From an uncultured Lachnospiraceae bacterium (GTDB lineage: Bacteria > Bacillota > Clostridia > Lachnospirales > Lachnospiraceae), in the NCBI GenBank assembly GCA_947629585.1, contig CANREH010000011.1, positions 1 to 53,246 on the forward strand: a stretch of DNA of 53,246 nt, read 5' to 3'. The notes under the pieces were generated by a model. That model was not told the origin of the DNA and made no database searches. It was given only the letters and a program-made list of their open reading frames with translations. Of the stretch, positions 1 to 10,765 are shown piece after piece. Within the stretch, counting starts at the first letter, position 1. The number at the start of each line of letters is the position of its first letter. A program made the position numbers and the translations under genes.

Positions 1-3000
1 GCCGTCTCCAGGGCTGTCCTGAACGATAAGGAACTGCATTCCGAATAATTCCCCGCCTTATCCTTCACTACAAGATAAGCATTATAATCCTTCCCTCTCT
101 GGAGTCCTTCCCTGGAAACCGATACCGCCGTACCTGCGCTGATTTCCTGCCCTTCCCCTGCGGCGGAAACCACAGCGGCAGCCAAACCATCCTTATCTTT
201 TTCTTTCAGCGTATCCTCAGAATCCCTGCAGAGGGCAAGATAATAAACCCCGTCCTCATTTACTTCTATCTGCAAGGATACCCCCGTATCTGTCAATGTC
301 TCCGGCACCGTTTTAAAATCTGTGATCTCCGGCACCGTCTCATCCTCCACCATACCGTCCGAGGAAAGGTATGCCGTATTCCCTGCAGCATCCTTTAACT
401 TTGCATAGACCACATTTTTCGTATCCTTTTCCAGCTTCGGCCTGGAAGATGCGTCATATGCCTTCCAGTTTTCTTCCGGAAGCGTCTTCAATTCTTCTAA
501 GGTATAGGTTTTCCCTTCCGTTGCAATCAGGTAGGAAATTGATTCCACACCGACATTGTCCTCCGCCTCGATTGTAATAACTTCCTGGGTGGATTTATAA
601 ATCCCGAAGGTAATCTTCTCAAGGAAGGAATCCCATCTGCTTTCCGCTATGGAGATTGCGCCCGTCGGGGCTTCGGTATCTCCCCAGATGGCATAAAGGG
701 TAACTTCTTCCCCTTCTGAAAATAATTCAGAGAGTTCTGTTTCTCCCTGATAGAGCACTTCTCCGGAAGAAACATTCGACCATCCGGCAAAAGAAGCCCC
801 TTCTTTCGTCATTTCCTCCATCGTTGGAAGGAAAATTGTGGTTTCCGTCATCTTTGGATTGTATTGCTCACTGACCGTTCCGCCATCTATTTTCAAAGTT
901 ACTTTTCTTACCGCATCTCCCTTTGTACATTCCACGGATATAACGGAATCTTTATAAGAAGCCGTAAATAGATGCCCTGTTGCGCTGTTTTCCTCCGTTT
1001 CCCTATATTCAAAATCATCCTGATCCTGATACGTATAATATCCATCTGTTTCACATTCCGGCTCCGTATAAGCTCTGGTACAGATGTGAGTAGTCCCTTC
1101 GGATGTTACATAATAGGCATCCGGGGATACCTGGACAAATGCCTGCCCTCCGTCATTCGGTCCCAGAAAACCGGAAAAAGAAATGATAAATGGCTTCCCT
1201 TCCGGCTGACTGTAGGAAATATCTGCCAAATCTACCACATTCAATAATGCACAGCCAGTATCTGTATCTTCATCATTATCAAAAGTACCAAGCGCAAGGA
1301 AACCTCTGACAACATTCCTGCCAGTAATCAAAGTATTCTCAAAGCTGCCATTTTCTGTACCATTTCCCCAGCCAATAGCATTTGCCAAAGTACCAAGATA
1401 CACATGGCTTCCTACAGAATATTTCTTTCCATCTAAGCTCATATACAGCTCAGAATTAATTCCATTACTCCAACCATATTCCGTTTCCCCGGCAGTAACC
1501 CCATCGCAATGTATCTTATCCGATTTTACAATAGTCAGGAAAGACATTTTCGTGCCGTCCATCTTATAATATGAAGATGTATATGGATTTTCTGCCACAG
1601 TCATAATCTTCTGGTATTCTGTATCTTCGGAGAGCTCCAGGCTGTATTCTGCCGCTGCAGAAACCAATTCTTCTCCCGAACTGTCGGTCAATGCCACAAG
1701 ATAAGAACCCGGAATAGCATTCTCACCGTTCATTCCCGCCATAGCAAGCACAACTTCCACAGAACTGCCCTGATTGACAATACTTTCTACGGTTGCTAAA
1801 CCTACCGTTGTTCCTTCTTCCGCTTCAACTCCGTTTACCTTAACAATAGCATCCTGGATAGGCTCTGAAGATGTAAATGCTGCCGTCACCCTGCCGCCTT
1901 TGTCAAGATATGCTTTTCCGGAAATTTCTGCAGAATAAGAAGGGAATGTGTATTTTTCACTTCCATTTACTGCCGTCCATCCGCCCTTTCCATCATTTGC
2001 TCCTAAATAACCAGACAAAGTAAATGTTTCTCCCTGCAGCGTCTTTAAAGTATAACCAATATCTTTAAGTTCTACTACATTTAACAGAATACAGCCTTTA
2101 TCTGTATCATTATCATTATCAAAGCTCCCAAAAGCCATATAGCCCCTGACTACATTACTTCCTGTTATCAAATCATTTTCAAAACTGTTATCGGAAGTTC
2201 CAGTTCCCCATCCAACAGCATTTGCATATACTGTATTTTCATCCGCGTTATACCATGTATGGCTTCCTACAGAATATTTTTTTCCTCCCATAGTCATATA
2301 TAATTCGGAATTAATCCCACTCCACCATCCATAAGCAGTCCCATCAACTGTCATTTGATCACAATGTATCTTATCTGATTTTAAAATAGTCATAAAATAC
2401 ATTTTCGTACCATTCACTTTATAATATGCCGAAGAATTTGGATTATCTTCTGTCTTTATTGGTTTGTATTCCGTATTATCCGATACAGATAATTCATACT
2501 CTATTGTATTTTCTGCCAGATTATTGCCAAGGGCATCACATAAAGCCACATCATAAATTCCTGGCACGCTATGCCAGCCGCTCATTGGAGCCATAGTTAA
2601 TATTACCTGCGCTGTCCCGTTTCCAAATACAATATCTTTTACGGTTGCAAGATTTACGGTATCTCCAACTTTTACCGGGGTTTCATTAATTTTAATAACA
2701 CTATCCGAGTTCATAGTGCCATCAGATTGAAAAACCACCGTCACTTCATTTTCCGTATCCGGATAAGCATTGCCCGAAATTTCTGCGGAATACCCCGGAA
2801 CCTTATATTCCTTCGTTCCATCCACCTCAATAAATCTGCTCCCGTCACCATTCGTTCCAAAGTCATTTGGTCCGAGATAACCAGATAAGGTAAACTTTGT
2901 TCCTGGCATTTTATCAGCCGTATAACCGATATCTGCCAAATCTACTACATTTAACAGTACACAACCAATATCCGTATCATCATCATTATCAAAAGTCCCT

Positions 3001-6000
3001 AATGCCATATAGCCTCTGACTACACTGCTACCGTCTTTAATTAAATCTGTAAGAATACCTTCTCCCCACACAATCGGATTTGCCCATTTATTTTCATTCG
3101 CATGACTGCCTACCGAGTATTTTTTTCCATCTATAGACATATATACTTCCGAACAAATCCCATTATACCACTCATAGGTTTTGTCTCCTGCTGCAATTCC
3201 AGCACAATGTATTTTATCCGATTTCACAATTGTCATAAAATACAGTTTCGTACCAACTACTTTATAATACCCAGATGTATATGAATTTTCTTCTGTTGTT
3301 ATAATTTTTGCATATGCAGAATTTTCCGAAAGACTGTCCAGATCATATTGAAGTGTCTGCGTCTTTACTTCACTGGAAAAACTGTCTAACAACGCAACAT
3401 CAAAAGATCCCTTGATATTATGCCATCCTTCTATCGGCTTTACCGTCATGTCAACAGAAATTTCCTGCTCGCTGTAAGTAATATCGTTTACGGTAATTTT
3501 ATCCACACTGCTTCCTTTTTTCACCGGAGTTCCGTCAATGGAAATGGTATCATTTTTACTTAACTTTCCATCCGTCTTAAAGGTAAGCGTCACAGGGCTT
3601 GCCTTGTCAAGATATAGTTTCCCTTTTGTTTCTGTCGTAATATTTCCTGTGTTTTCTTCCTGTGACTCGTATACTTTGATATTATCAACTTTAGCAAAAC
3701 CACCGCGAGCTTTCAGTACATATAATCCTTTCAATCCTGTATCGGAAGCCAAAGAAACAGTTCTATGAATAGTAGTTCCATTAGTTGTAATGACAACATT
3801 TACAATCTTATTATCAGTATCTACACTTGCTTTTATATGAGTCCACTCTGTATTTGGAATTGTCACTGTTTCTTCCGCATCATTTATTTTCCATTGATCC
3901 GTATTACCTCCACTTGCGGATAATTTCAAAATATATTTTTCATTAACTCCGCCGCCAGATGGATCTCCTGTATATCCTGAATCTTGACTTGCAATTACAA
4001 ATTGTGCCTGTGATCCGCTGTTATTTCCGGAACTCAACACAACGTCAGCTTCTACTGTATATCTTCCTTTTAATTCACTGCCATCATCAAAGAAATCCGT
4101 AGAAGCACTTCTGTTACCCGACGCACTACTGGCAATAAAATGGAAATAATTTCCGTACTCATTATCATTATCAATAGTAATAGAACTCTCATCATAAGCC
4201 GATTTCCATATTGTAAGAGGATCTGCTGCCGTTTCAAAATCCTGATAATACAGATATCCCGAAGTATCTATTTCTGTCCCGTCATAATCTTTGGCATATC
4301 CTATGCTGACATCTTCCATCCCATACTTTGCTGTCAATGTTCCCTGCCGGACTGCCTGTGCCAGAGCCTTTGACAGAGCTGCCACGGTGCTTTTCCCAAT
4401 GGCAGTGCCTGCGGCATACGTCAGCATCAGAACATCATCCCGGTAAAACTCAATAGAACCATTGACATTATAAGAAATCGTTACCTTATGTCTCTGCCCA
4501 TCCGTAAAAATATCCCAGGGATTTACAATTCCTGCGTCTTTAGCTTCACTGCTCAACGTCCCGGATGTTTCAAAAATATTGGTCCCGCCGTAATTCAAGA
4601 CAGAAAGATAAACGTATTCCCCATTTCCCGTAATAAATACCGGCGTCCAGTCGCTGGTAATTCCGGTTTCTGTAAACGTCAGGGAAACTCCCGTATTAGC
4701 ATTGATTGAAGATACTGGCATAAAGACATCTCCTGCACCTGCGCGATCATAAGACATCAATGTGCCTGTGCTGCTTTCTGTTCCATAAACAGTAACCGGA
4801 TACTTTTTTTGATAATAATAATCTCCTTTCGTGATCGTCTTCGTCAGAATAATTTCCTGATCAGAATCTGCTGGAGAAACCGTCCCGTTATCAGAAAGGG
4901 CAGACGTATTAGAAGAAGACCATGTAACTTCTGCACCCAGCTCTCCCTGATACAAGGTTAAGTTCTGGCTAGTAGATAGCGGCATTTTTATCTTTTCATT
5001 TTTAGCGTTATACGCAACTATTTCATTATCTCCCAGTTTTTTAGAGCCCCAAATACAGGAACCGGATTTTTTTACTGCGGAAAAACACATGGTTTCTATA
5101 TTTGTCCCATCAACCGTTTGTTTTGTAAACACTCCTTTATATTCTGTGCCATTGATTGTAATTGTGGCATAAGCAGTTCCGCTTTTCTCCTCCCATGTAC
5201 CTGTATATGCGCCATCAATAGTCCCATCTTCCTTTAATATAATTTCCACAGGTTTCACAACATCCAGATTGGCAGCTACCGTACCCTCATCCGCCGCTTT
5301 CGGATTTGAATACTGATGTACAATCAAATCATAATCCCCTGCAATCTCTGATTTTGGAATCTCTGTGCTTTTGATCGTCTCGTCATTGACTTTTTCCCCT
5401 GCATACTCATATGGGGCAGCCACAATCCAGCCGTCTTCATTCTGGTAAAGCTGATGAACCCTCAACTGATGATCCGCCGTATCGTTTGCAAATTTTGTAT
5501 GGTAAATGACATAGGCATTCCCGTCATCGTCCACAAAGGCAGAGTTATGCCCCTGCGCTGCTTCCCCTACGGACATGGTATTCCACTGATAATTTCCCAT
5601 CAACTGAAGGCCGCGGCTGTCACTTTTAAAATTATTCACCCTCGACGTATAAATTGCGCTTGTTCCATTAATATCCACATATGGTCCGTCCGGCTTTTCT
5701 GAACGGAATACCCTCATATTATAGCCGCCAGTCGGGGAATAGAATCCATAAGAAACAAAAAGATAATAGTAATTCCCCATCTTTTCCACATAAGCGCCCT
5801 CACCGGAATTATACCATCCCCCGGCGATCTTTTTTCCAAAATACGGATCGGAAGTGACATTTTCATTCGCTGCCGAAGCATCTGCTCCTTTTCCATTTAC
5901 CTCATAAGGGTAAGTAACGGTATAATCCCTTAACCCTGTCTTCTCATCCAGCTCAATCATGTAAATGCCGCCAGACCAGGAACCATAGCCCAGCCATAAT

Positions 6001-6850
6001 TTATTATCATCATCATAAAATACAAACGGATCAATGGCATGAGGCCAGTAAGAACCATAAGATCCATTGGTAACAAAACCTTTGTAACGGGAAGGCAGCT
6101 CACTTAACTCCTGTCCATTATTAATGACATACTTCAAATCTGTTTTTGTATAAGATACCGCACTGTCTTTGCTTTCCGTAAAACCGGAATAAACAATCGG
6201 AGCTTCATATACATACGGCCCTTCTATATTTTCTGATGTCAGTAATATTACAACCGAATTCCATTTGCTTCCATTCAGGCTTAAATACATACAGTATTTT
6301 CCCATATTTTCATTATATAAGATATCCGGCGCCCACATATTGCCCTCTACGACATAATCACCAACCGCCGTATTCCAGTCCGAGGCAGGCATAGATCCAA
6401 AATCCACTTCCACGCTGCTTCCATCTGCCGTTTCCACAGTCTTTGTTCCATAAGCACCTTTGCCAAAGGCTTCCGCAAAAGGCACTTTTGTCACGTTCCC
6501 CTGCTCATCCCTCAGGCCATAATAAGCATTCTCTTTATTTTGATCGGAAATCGCCGTAGAACTCCAATTCATAAGATCGGCAGTCTTCGCCACTCCCATA
6601 TGGGAGCCAAATACATAATACTCATCCCCGTCTTTTATAATAGAAGGATCATGTACAGACTGCCTTTGATAAGATACTTTCTGATATAAAGAATTGACAT
6701 CCTCATCCGTCAACTCCGTCGTCGCTTCCGCACTGACTATATTTTCCTTAACCCCCCCCCAGAAAAACAAAAGCCCTGCGGGAGCATTGTTCCTGCGACT
6801 GCTGCTGCCGTCAGGCAGGCAATCAGTTTCCTACACCACCTTTTTTTCAT
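1..6850 (-). CDS. Large secreted GH43 arabinanase-like protein, 3' end outside window, frame broken at a G9 tract
   Basis: The reverse strand encodes a Lys-rich signal peptide (MKKRWCRKLIACL...) and then, in another frame, an open protein of over 2,200 residues running off the left edge. The catalytic domain has GH43 marks: VHDPS near residue 67 (catalytic Asp region), GEGAY near 350 (acid Glu) and GHNS near 433 with a following YHTKF. These suggest an extracellular endo-arabinanase or related furanosidase acting on plant polysaccharide. After it come an atrophied Ig-like domain (TWSSSN), a LamG-like region, three repeated modules, an InlB-type repeat (AGWSNV...LYAIW) and Ig/Fn3-like domains. 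From the ATG at 6850 the frame reaches TAG just after nine G at 6752-6760; seven or ten G would join signal peptide and enzyme. In-frame ATGs also lie at 6856 and 6859; the AGGAG just upstream best fits 6856 or 6850. Phase variation, pseudogene and sequence error are all possible. Confidence 0.8.
1160..3640 (-). repeat. Three tandem ~280-residue modules inside the GH43 protein
   Basis: Three successive coding segments of about 830-860 bp (roughly 2790-3640, 1930-2789 and 1160-1929) encode the same module. Each has an Ig-like strand pattern (KVGDTV...), a segment with YYKV-GTK and SDKIHC, and a hallmark stretch of the type VVRGYMALGTFDND followed by LLNVVDL-DIGY and FTLSGYLG-ND. The copies are clearly diverged, so this is an old internal duplication. 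Role unknown; a carbohydrate- or surface-binding role is an inference from position after a catalytic domain. Confidence 0.75.
6752..6760 (-). repeat. Homopolymeric G9 tract (C9 on + strand) in signal-peptide region
   Basis: Nine consecutive C on the + strand lie between the signal-peptide codons and the mature GH43 protein. With nine G the upstream frame stops within five codons. With seven or ten G the frame continues into the VKENIVSAE segment and the whole enzyme. The position and length suit slipped-strand switching, but tracts of this kind also attract sequencing indels. Confidence 0.85.
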
Positions 6851-7014
6851 AAACATCATTCTCCTTTCCACAAATAAAACAGACAAAATTATTTTAAATA
6901 AAATCATATTTTGTTCATTTAGTATATAATATCGTCTAAAACACCACTATCCGTTCATAATATACACCAAATTTCCAATATTTGTCAATGTAGATTTGTG
7001 CAAAATTACGAAAA

Positions 7015-8182
7015 TTATGAAAAAACAATCTCTTCCCACCCGCCATCTTCTATCGCATTTTCAAACTCTCCAAAGATCTCTTCATTCGGAATGGAAACCT
7101 CCCCTGTGATTCCATCATATGCTAAATACCCTAAATGCACCAGCAGCGTCATTACATCATCTTTACTTTTAAAGCTTGTCATGTCATTTTGAAATTTTCT
7201 CGGATTAATTTTTACACTGGCGCCGCCCAGCATAGCAGCCACGCCATCCCTTAACCCGTCAAAATTCATCTCGATATAATATTTCAAAGATTCATAAGTT
7301 TCTGTCCTCGTCCAATAATTGTCAAACCGTCTCCTTCTTATTGCTTCCAATACCGATTTCGGATTGTAAATATGCAGGTTTTTATGAAAAACATAACCTT
7401 CATACCAATATTTCATCTCTTCAAAATCCAATCCGCAGGTTTCACACAGCTTTTGTACCTCCTCCTGCGTAAATCCCATAAACTCCTCCAATGGCGTCGG
7501 TGTCACCATAGTATATTCATCAAAATGATTAAGCGCCGACTGTGTGCCATATTTTTTTATTGGCAAAATGCCCGTAATATAAACAAGCTCAAGGAAACTT
7601 TCCGCTACCACGCCTTTTAACAGTCCCCGGAGAAAATTGATATACTGCTCCTGCATAACCGTATTTTCTTTATCTTCCCGAAAAATGCAGTCCCATTCAT
7701 CAATAATAATGATAAATTTTTCTTTTTTGGAAAAAAACACTCTTAACAGAACTTCGGTCAGGGAAACATCCTCCTTTTTCACAAGCTCAGGATAGTATTC
7801 ACGGATTTCCCTGATTACTTCCCCCCTGCATATAGGAAATCATCTGCTTTAATATCCCTTTCCCCTCTGCCACGCTTCGGAACCATTGTATGTCCAGGCG
7901 GATTACATTATGCCGATTTAATTCTTTCTTATAATCATTAGATTCTGCTATTTTTTTATCCTGAAATAATTCCTGGGAGCTACATCCCCTGCTGTAATAT
8001 GCCGTAAGCATCTCAACCGCCACGGATTTTCCAAAACGTCTCGGCCTGCTGACGCAAAGAAATCTCTGCTCTGTACCAAGAACACGGTTGGTAAAATCCA
8101 GCAGCCCTGTTTTATCTACATAAATCTGGGAACGGACAGCAGAAGCAAACCCATCATTCCCCGGGTTAAAGAACACTCCCAT
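7015..8182 (-). pseudogene. Frameshifted AAA-ATPase-like gene (PF09820-type), nuclease domain missing
   Basis: Two adjacent reverse-strand frames (7799-8182 and 7015-7782) together make one ATPase of the AAA-ATPase-like/DUF1703 family. The first has the N-terminal VDKTGLL and the Walker A RPRRFGKS. The second has a Walker B-like IIIIDEWDCIF, then GILPIKKYG and the KYWYEGYVF segment. The break is at six G (7821-7826): with five G the frame runs on through MQGEVIREIREYYPELVKK into the second part. The protein ends at GGWEEIVFS, where intact relatives such as the two at 19.8-23.3 kb continue for over 150 residues into a PD-(D/E)XK nuclease domain. The gene is therefore damaged twice, by a one-base frameshift and by 3' truncation. 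It follows the 84-residue gene by one base, so it was probably expressed with the glycosyltransferase operon. Confidence 0.75.
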
Positions 8183-8183
8183 G

Positions 8184-8438
8184 CTACCACCCCACTTTTT
8201 GATCCTTATGCGTGAAATTTTTCATGTTTTCCTTAAATTCCGACAATTTCACCTCATAATAGCTTTTCTGCATTTCGCTTAATTTCCCTGCTTTGGACAA
8301 TTCTGTCAGGGTATCCTCCAATTCTTTCAGATCCATCTGCGCCGCGTCTTTATAGTTGTTGGAAAGATTCATCCGGATACTTTCTATAATGCCCTCCAGC
8401 CGCTGATTTTTCCCTGTCCTTTTTAAAAATTCAAACAT
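8184..8438 (-). CDS. Small helical protein of unknown function, 84 aa
   Basis: This short reading frame begins directly after the stop codon of the glycosyltransferase and ends one base before the ATPase start, so the three genes look like one transcript. The product (MFEFLKRTGKNQR...) is rich in Lys, Glu and Leu, has no signal peptide or membrane segment, and should be largely alpha-helical. It resembles the short accessory proteins sometimes found beside glycosyltransferases, but I do not recognise a family. The close packing is the main reason to accept it as a real gene. Confidence 0.6.
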   Translation of the reverse strand: MFEFLKRTGKNQRLEGIIESIRMNLSNNYKDAAQMDLKELEDTLTELSKAGKLSEMQKSYYEVKLSEFKENMKNFTHKDQKVGW

Positions 8439-9371
8439 CTATCTTCTCCCTCCTGCAAACAACTGCATCAACGCCTTCATTGGGAACGTAACATAACGGT
8501 TTGCCATTGCAGCCTCTTTATTCCGCCGGATATCCTTATAAATATCCCTGCGGATTTTTTCCGCCTCCGGATTCCCTTTTAGTTTTCTTAAGTTCATATA
8601 ACAATACAGCATTGCTTTCACATATTTAAACTCCGCACATTCCGCAAGCTCCGGCTTTTTTTCCCGGACAAACGCCAGGTTGTCCATACTGTTATAGTAA
8701 TAATCAACCGCGCGGAGAGAAAATGCGGAAGTCGTAATGCTGTTCTGCCGTATTCTATAGTAATAAGTATCCTGATCCAGAAACACAATTTTTTTACACT
8801 CCGCATAGGCATGTAATGCGACAACTTCATCATCATTGATACGGTCTAACGGAAAACGGATCTGTTCAAATATTTTCTTTTTAAACAGGCGGTTCCACAC
8901 GGCAGAGCCGCGCAGCAGGACACGCTCCATAGCTTTTTCCGACGTTTCACATACCACCGGGGATTTTTTCTTTTTCTTCGGCGTCAGCTTCCCGTCACGG
9001 TCTATTACAGTCACGCAGGCTCCCACGGAACAGTCAGCGTCATATTTTTTCAGCCCGTCAAGCAAGACCTCATAGGCATTTTTCGCAATCCAGTCATCAC
9101 TGTCAATAAAACTGATATAATCCCCGGAAGCATAATCAAGCCCATCGTTGCGCGCCCTTGCCACGCCTTCATTCTGCTTATGGATCACATGGATACGTTT
9201 ATCTTTTGCGGCATAGCGGTCGCAGATATTCCCGCATTCATCCGGAGAGCCATCGTCCACAAGAATAATTTCAAGATTCCGGTACGTCTGGCAGAGAATG
9301 CTTTTTATACATTTTTCAAGATACTCCTGCACCTTGTAAACAGGAATGATAATGCTGATTTTTTCTTCCAT
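8439..9371 (-). CDS. Family 2 glycosyltransferase (GT-A)
   Basis: A 310-residue protein starting ISIIIPVYKVQEYLEKCI, the standard opening of GT2 inverting glycosyltransferases. The nucleotide-binding Asp pair follows (LVDDGS), then the NEGVARARNDGLDYASG segment and the metal-binding DSDDW (DxD-type) motif near residue 92. There are no membrane segments, so it is a cytoplasmic or membrane-peripheral enzyme transferring a sugar from a nucleotide-sugar donor onto a glycan precursor such as capsule, teichoic acid or exopolysaccharide. Acceptor and donor cannot be read from sequence. It is the first gene of a short operon with the 84-residue protein and the decayed ATPase. No other polysaccharide genes are adjacent, so it is not part of a full capsule cluster in this window. 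Confidence 0.88.
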   Translation of the reverse strand: MEEKISIIIPVYKVQEYLEKCIKSILCQTYRNLEIILVDDGSPDECGNICDRYAAKDKRIHVIHKQNEGVARARNDGLDYASGDYISFIDSDDWIAKNAYEVLLDGLKKYDADCSVGACVTVIDRDGKLTPKKKKKSPVVCETSEKAMERVLLRGSAVWNRLFKKKIFEQIRFPLDRINDDEVVALHAYAECKKIVFLDQDTYYYRIRQNSITTSAFSLRAVDYYYNSMDNLAFVREKKPELAECAEFKYVKAMLYCYMNLRKLKGNPEAEKIRRDIYKDIRRNKEAAMANRYVTFPMKALMQLFAGGRR

Positions 9372-9460
9372 AAAAACACCCCTTTTTTACCACTTGGTTT
9401 TCACTGATAATTTTGTATGAAATTTTATGCAGATAATTTTTTCTGACATTTGTTATTTTC

Positions 9461-9735
9461 TCATGGCATAATGCTATTTTTTCTGTTTATAATAATTCCT
9501 GCTTCTTTTTTCTTTATGCGCAAGCCGCCTTTTGCAGTCTGGCAGGCTTTTTCCCATGTGTATAGCCAATTCATTGATGTTGCTGCAATATCAAAGTCGT
9601 CATTTTTTTCATCAATTCATCAGCAATGTGCCTGCTTTTATCATTTAGGATTTTCTTTTTTTGTTCACGCGCCCATTCTACAGCTTTTAACTGATCTTCC
9701 GGTCGCTCACTTAATATTACGTGTTCTTCCATCAT
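9461..9735 (-). pseudogene. Small protein after the JAMM gene, frameshifted at an A7 tract
   Basis: A strong ribosome-binding site (TAGGAGG) lies before ATG-ATG at 9735/9732, just after the stop of the JAMM protein. As written, the frame gives 54 residues (MMEEHVILSERPEDQ...) and stops at 9571. After the seven A at 9603-9609 another frame continues with convincing protein sequence (NDDFDIAATSMNW and then LYTWEKACQTAKGG) and stops at 9461. One extra A would fuse the parts into a 91-residue protein, and 275 nt is exactly one base short of a whole number of codons. I do not recognise the family. It is probably co-transcribed with, and a partner of, the JAMM protein. Confidence 0.6.
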
Positions 9736-9747
9736 GCTATGCACCTC

Positions 9748-10359
9748 CTATCGATCCTCATAGTTTATACCTGCGTTATAGCAATTTTTCAGGAAATACT
9801 CTGCTGCTTTCTGTAAATCTTTTATATTTTTTGCTTTATTACTTAAATCAATTGCCTCATTAAGCAGAATAATTGATTTCTCGAAATTGTATTTATTGTT
9901 CTTTACCAGATATGACACACTTCCTAAATTAGTTACTACTATCATCATTTTTACTGTTTCATATCTTAGCAAAAACTGTATATCAGATAATGAAAAAGCG
10001 GAAAGAGACGGATGATTATGCAATACAATCACCACACAGTCTTTTGAAGCACGTATCAGATGATATGATGTCGCATCACTCAAAGGATCTACATCATGTT
10101 CCGTTCCCAATGCAATTCCCAGATAACGTTCCCCTTTTTCTATCAGACTAATACTATCAAGGCTATAGGTAACTGCCACCTCATTAGAATTATTTTCTTC
10201 TTTAGAAATTTTTAAAACTTGTCTTGCCAGCTCTTGAAGATTATCATATTCCGTTTCAGGTATTTCCTTATATTGAACATATGGAATTTTATTAATAGCT
10301 TCATCTGTAATCACTATTTTGTGATCACGTTTTTTCGCCATTTCAAGATCATTGCTCAT
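9748..10359 (-). CDS. JAB/JAMM-domain protein, RadC-like or deubiquitinase-like
   Basis: A 203-residue protein whose middle carries HNHPSLSAFSLSD near residues 113-125. This is a JAMM/MPN metal site: two His, and an Asp after a Ser in the HxHP...SxxD pattern, with a candidate Glu upstream in SLIEKGERYLG. The fold is shared by RadC, deubiquitinase-like JAB proteins and archaeal desampylases. The N-terminal 60 residues and the helical C-terminus (LLNEAIDLSNKAKN) are not those of RadC, and there is no helix-hairpin-helix. It may be a metallopeptidase or metal-dependent isopeptidase; the substrate is unknown and no ubiquitin-like, E1 or E2 gene is nearby. The start at 10359 follows GAGGGGTGG; an in-frame ATG at 10341 is an alternative. 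The frameshifted small gene follows 12 bp downstream. Confidence 0.72.
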   Translation of the reverse strand: MSNDLEMAKKRDHKIVITDEAINKIPYVQYKEIPETEYDNLQELARQVLKISKEENNSNEVAVTYSLDSISLIEKGERYLGIALGTEHDVDPLSDATSYHLIRASKDCVVIVLHNHPSLSAFSLSDIQFLLRYETVKMMIVVTNLGSVSYLVKNNKYNFEKSIILLNEAIDLSNKAKNIKDLQKAAEYFLKNCYNAGINYEDR

Positions 10360-10482
10360 TTTCTTCCACCCCTCTTTTTCGTGTTCCTCTAAGATATTAT
10401 TTAAAAGTCTCAGTAGTAGTCACGTTTAGAATAAAACGTTCTTAAATTAACACATAGATATAAATCTTTTCTCCCTATCCAT

Positions 10483-10510
10483 TTTATAACAGTATCTCTG
10501 CTTATGTCAA
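10483..10510 (-). promoter_or_regulatory. Sigma-A-type promoter for the JAMM gene
   Basis: On the reverse strand TTGACA (10505-10510) and TATAAA (10483-10488) are separated by 16 bp. They sit about 125 bp upstream of the JAMM start, leaving an untranslated leader with no recognised structure. Confidence 0.6.
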
Positions 10511-10558
10511 TTTACACATAAAATTTTTATTAAAATAGCAGCTCTTTTCCATTTTAAA

Positions 10559-10581
10559 ACCGGGCGCAAGCCGCGCCCGGT
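10559..10581 (-). terminator. Hairpin terminator of the cotJABC operon
   Basis: A GC-rich perfect hairpin (ACCGGGCGC arm, loop, GCGCCCGGT arm) followed on the reverse strand by TTTTAAAA. It lies about 35 bp after the stop codon of the displaced cotJC 3' part and probably ended the original operon transcript. Confidence 0.7.
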
Positions 10582-10614
10582 TCTGTTTCACCCTGCTTTA
10601 TATGCCGTCTTACT

Positions 10615-10728
10615 TTATTTCCCGCAGTTGCACTGATTATCAAATGCCGGATTGAACGCATAGAAATTCTTGGAATCCAATTTTTCCTGCACCAAGCGCA
10701 ATGCTTCCCCGAAACGGGAAGATGGAAG
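10615..10728 (-). pseudogene. cotJC: Displaced 3' part of cotJC
   Basis: The reverse strand reads RFGEALRLVQEKLDSKN and then FYAFNPAFDNQCNCGK before TAA at 10615-10617. There is no start codon, and an in-frame stop lies just upstream at about 10738. The RFGEA at its head matches the point where the cotJC 5' part (13223-13798) departs from the family, and the DNA there shares GGGGAAGCA with it in the same codon phase. Joining the two halves at that repeat gives a continuous CotJC of 204 residues ending in this segment. The true gene portion is 10615-10701; codons up to 10728 come from the inserted element. On its own it cannot be translated as CotJC, so the gene needs excision of the element to be whole. 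Confidence 0.82.
10702..10710. repeat. Attachment core, recombinase-side copy
   Basis: TGCTTCCCC on the + strand, identical to 13271-13279. It lies in the Gly-Glu-Ala codons of the cotJC 3' part. The adjacent element-side bases GAAACGGGAAGAT provide one inverted arm. Confidence 0.8.
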
Positions 10729-10765
10729 TAAATTTACTCAAAAAAGATTGCGGCTAAAATCCGCA

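Noticed and set aside
9748-10359. DNA-repair RadC
   Set aside because: Only the JAMM core agrees; the N-terminal helix-hairpin-helix and RadC family context are absent.
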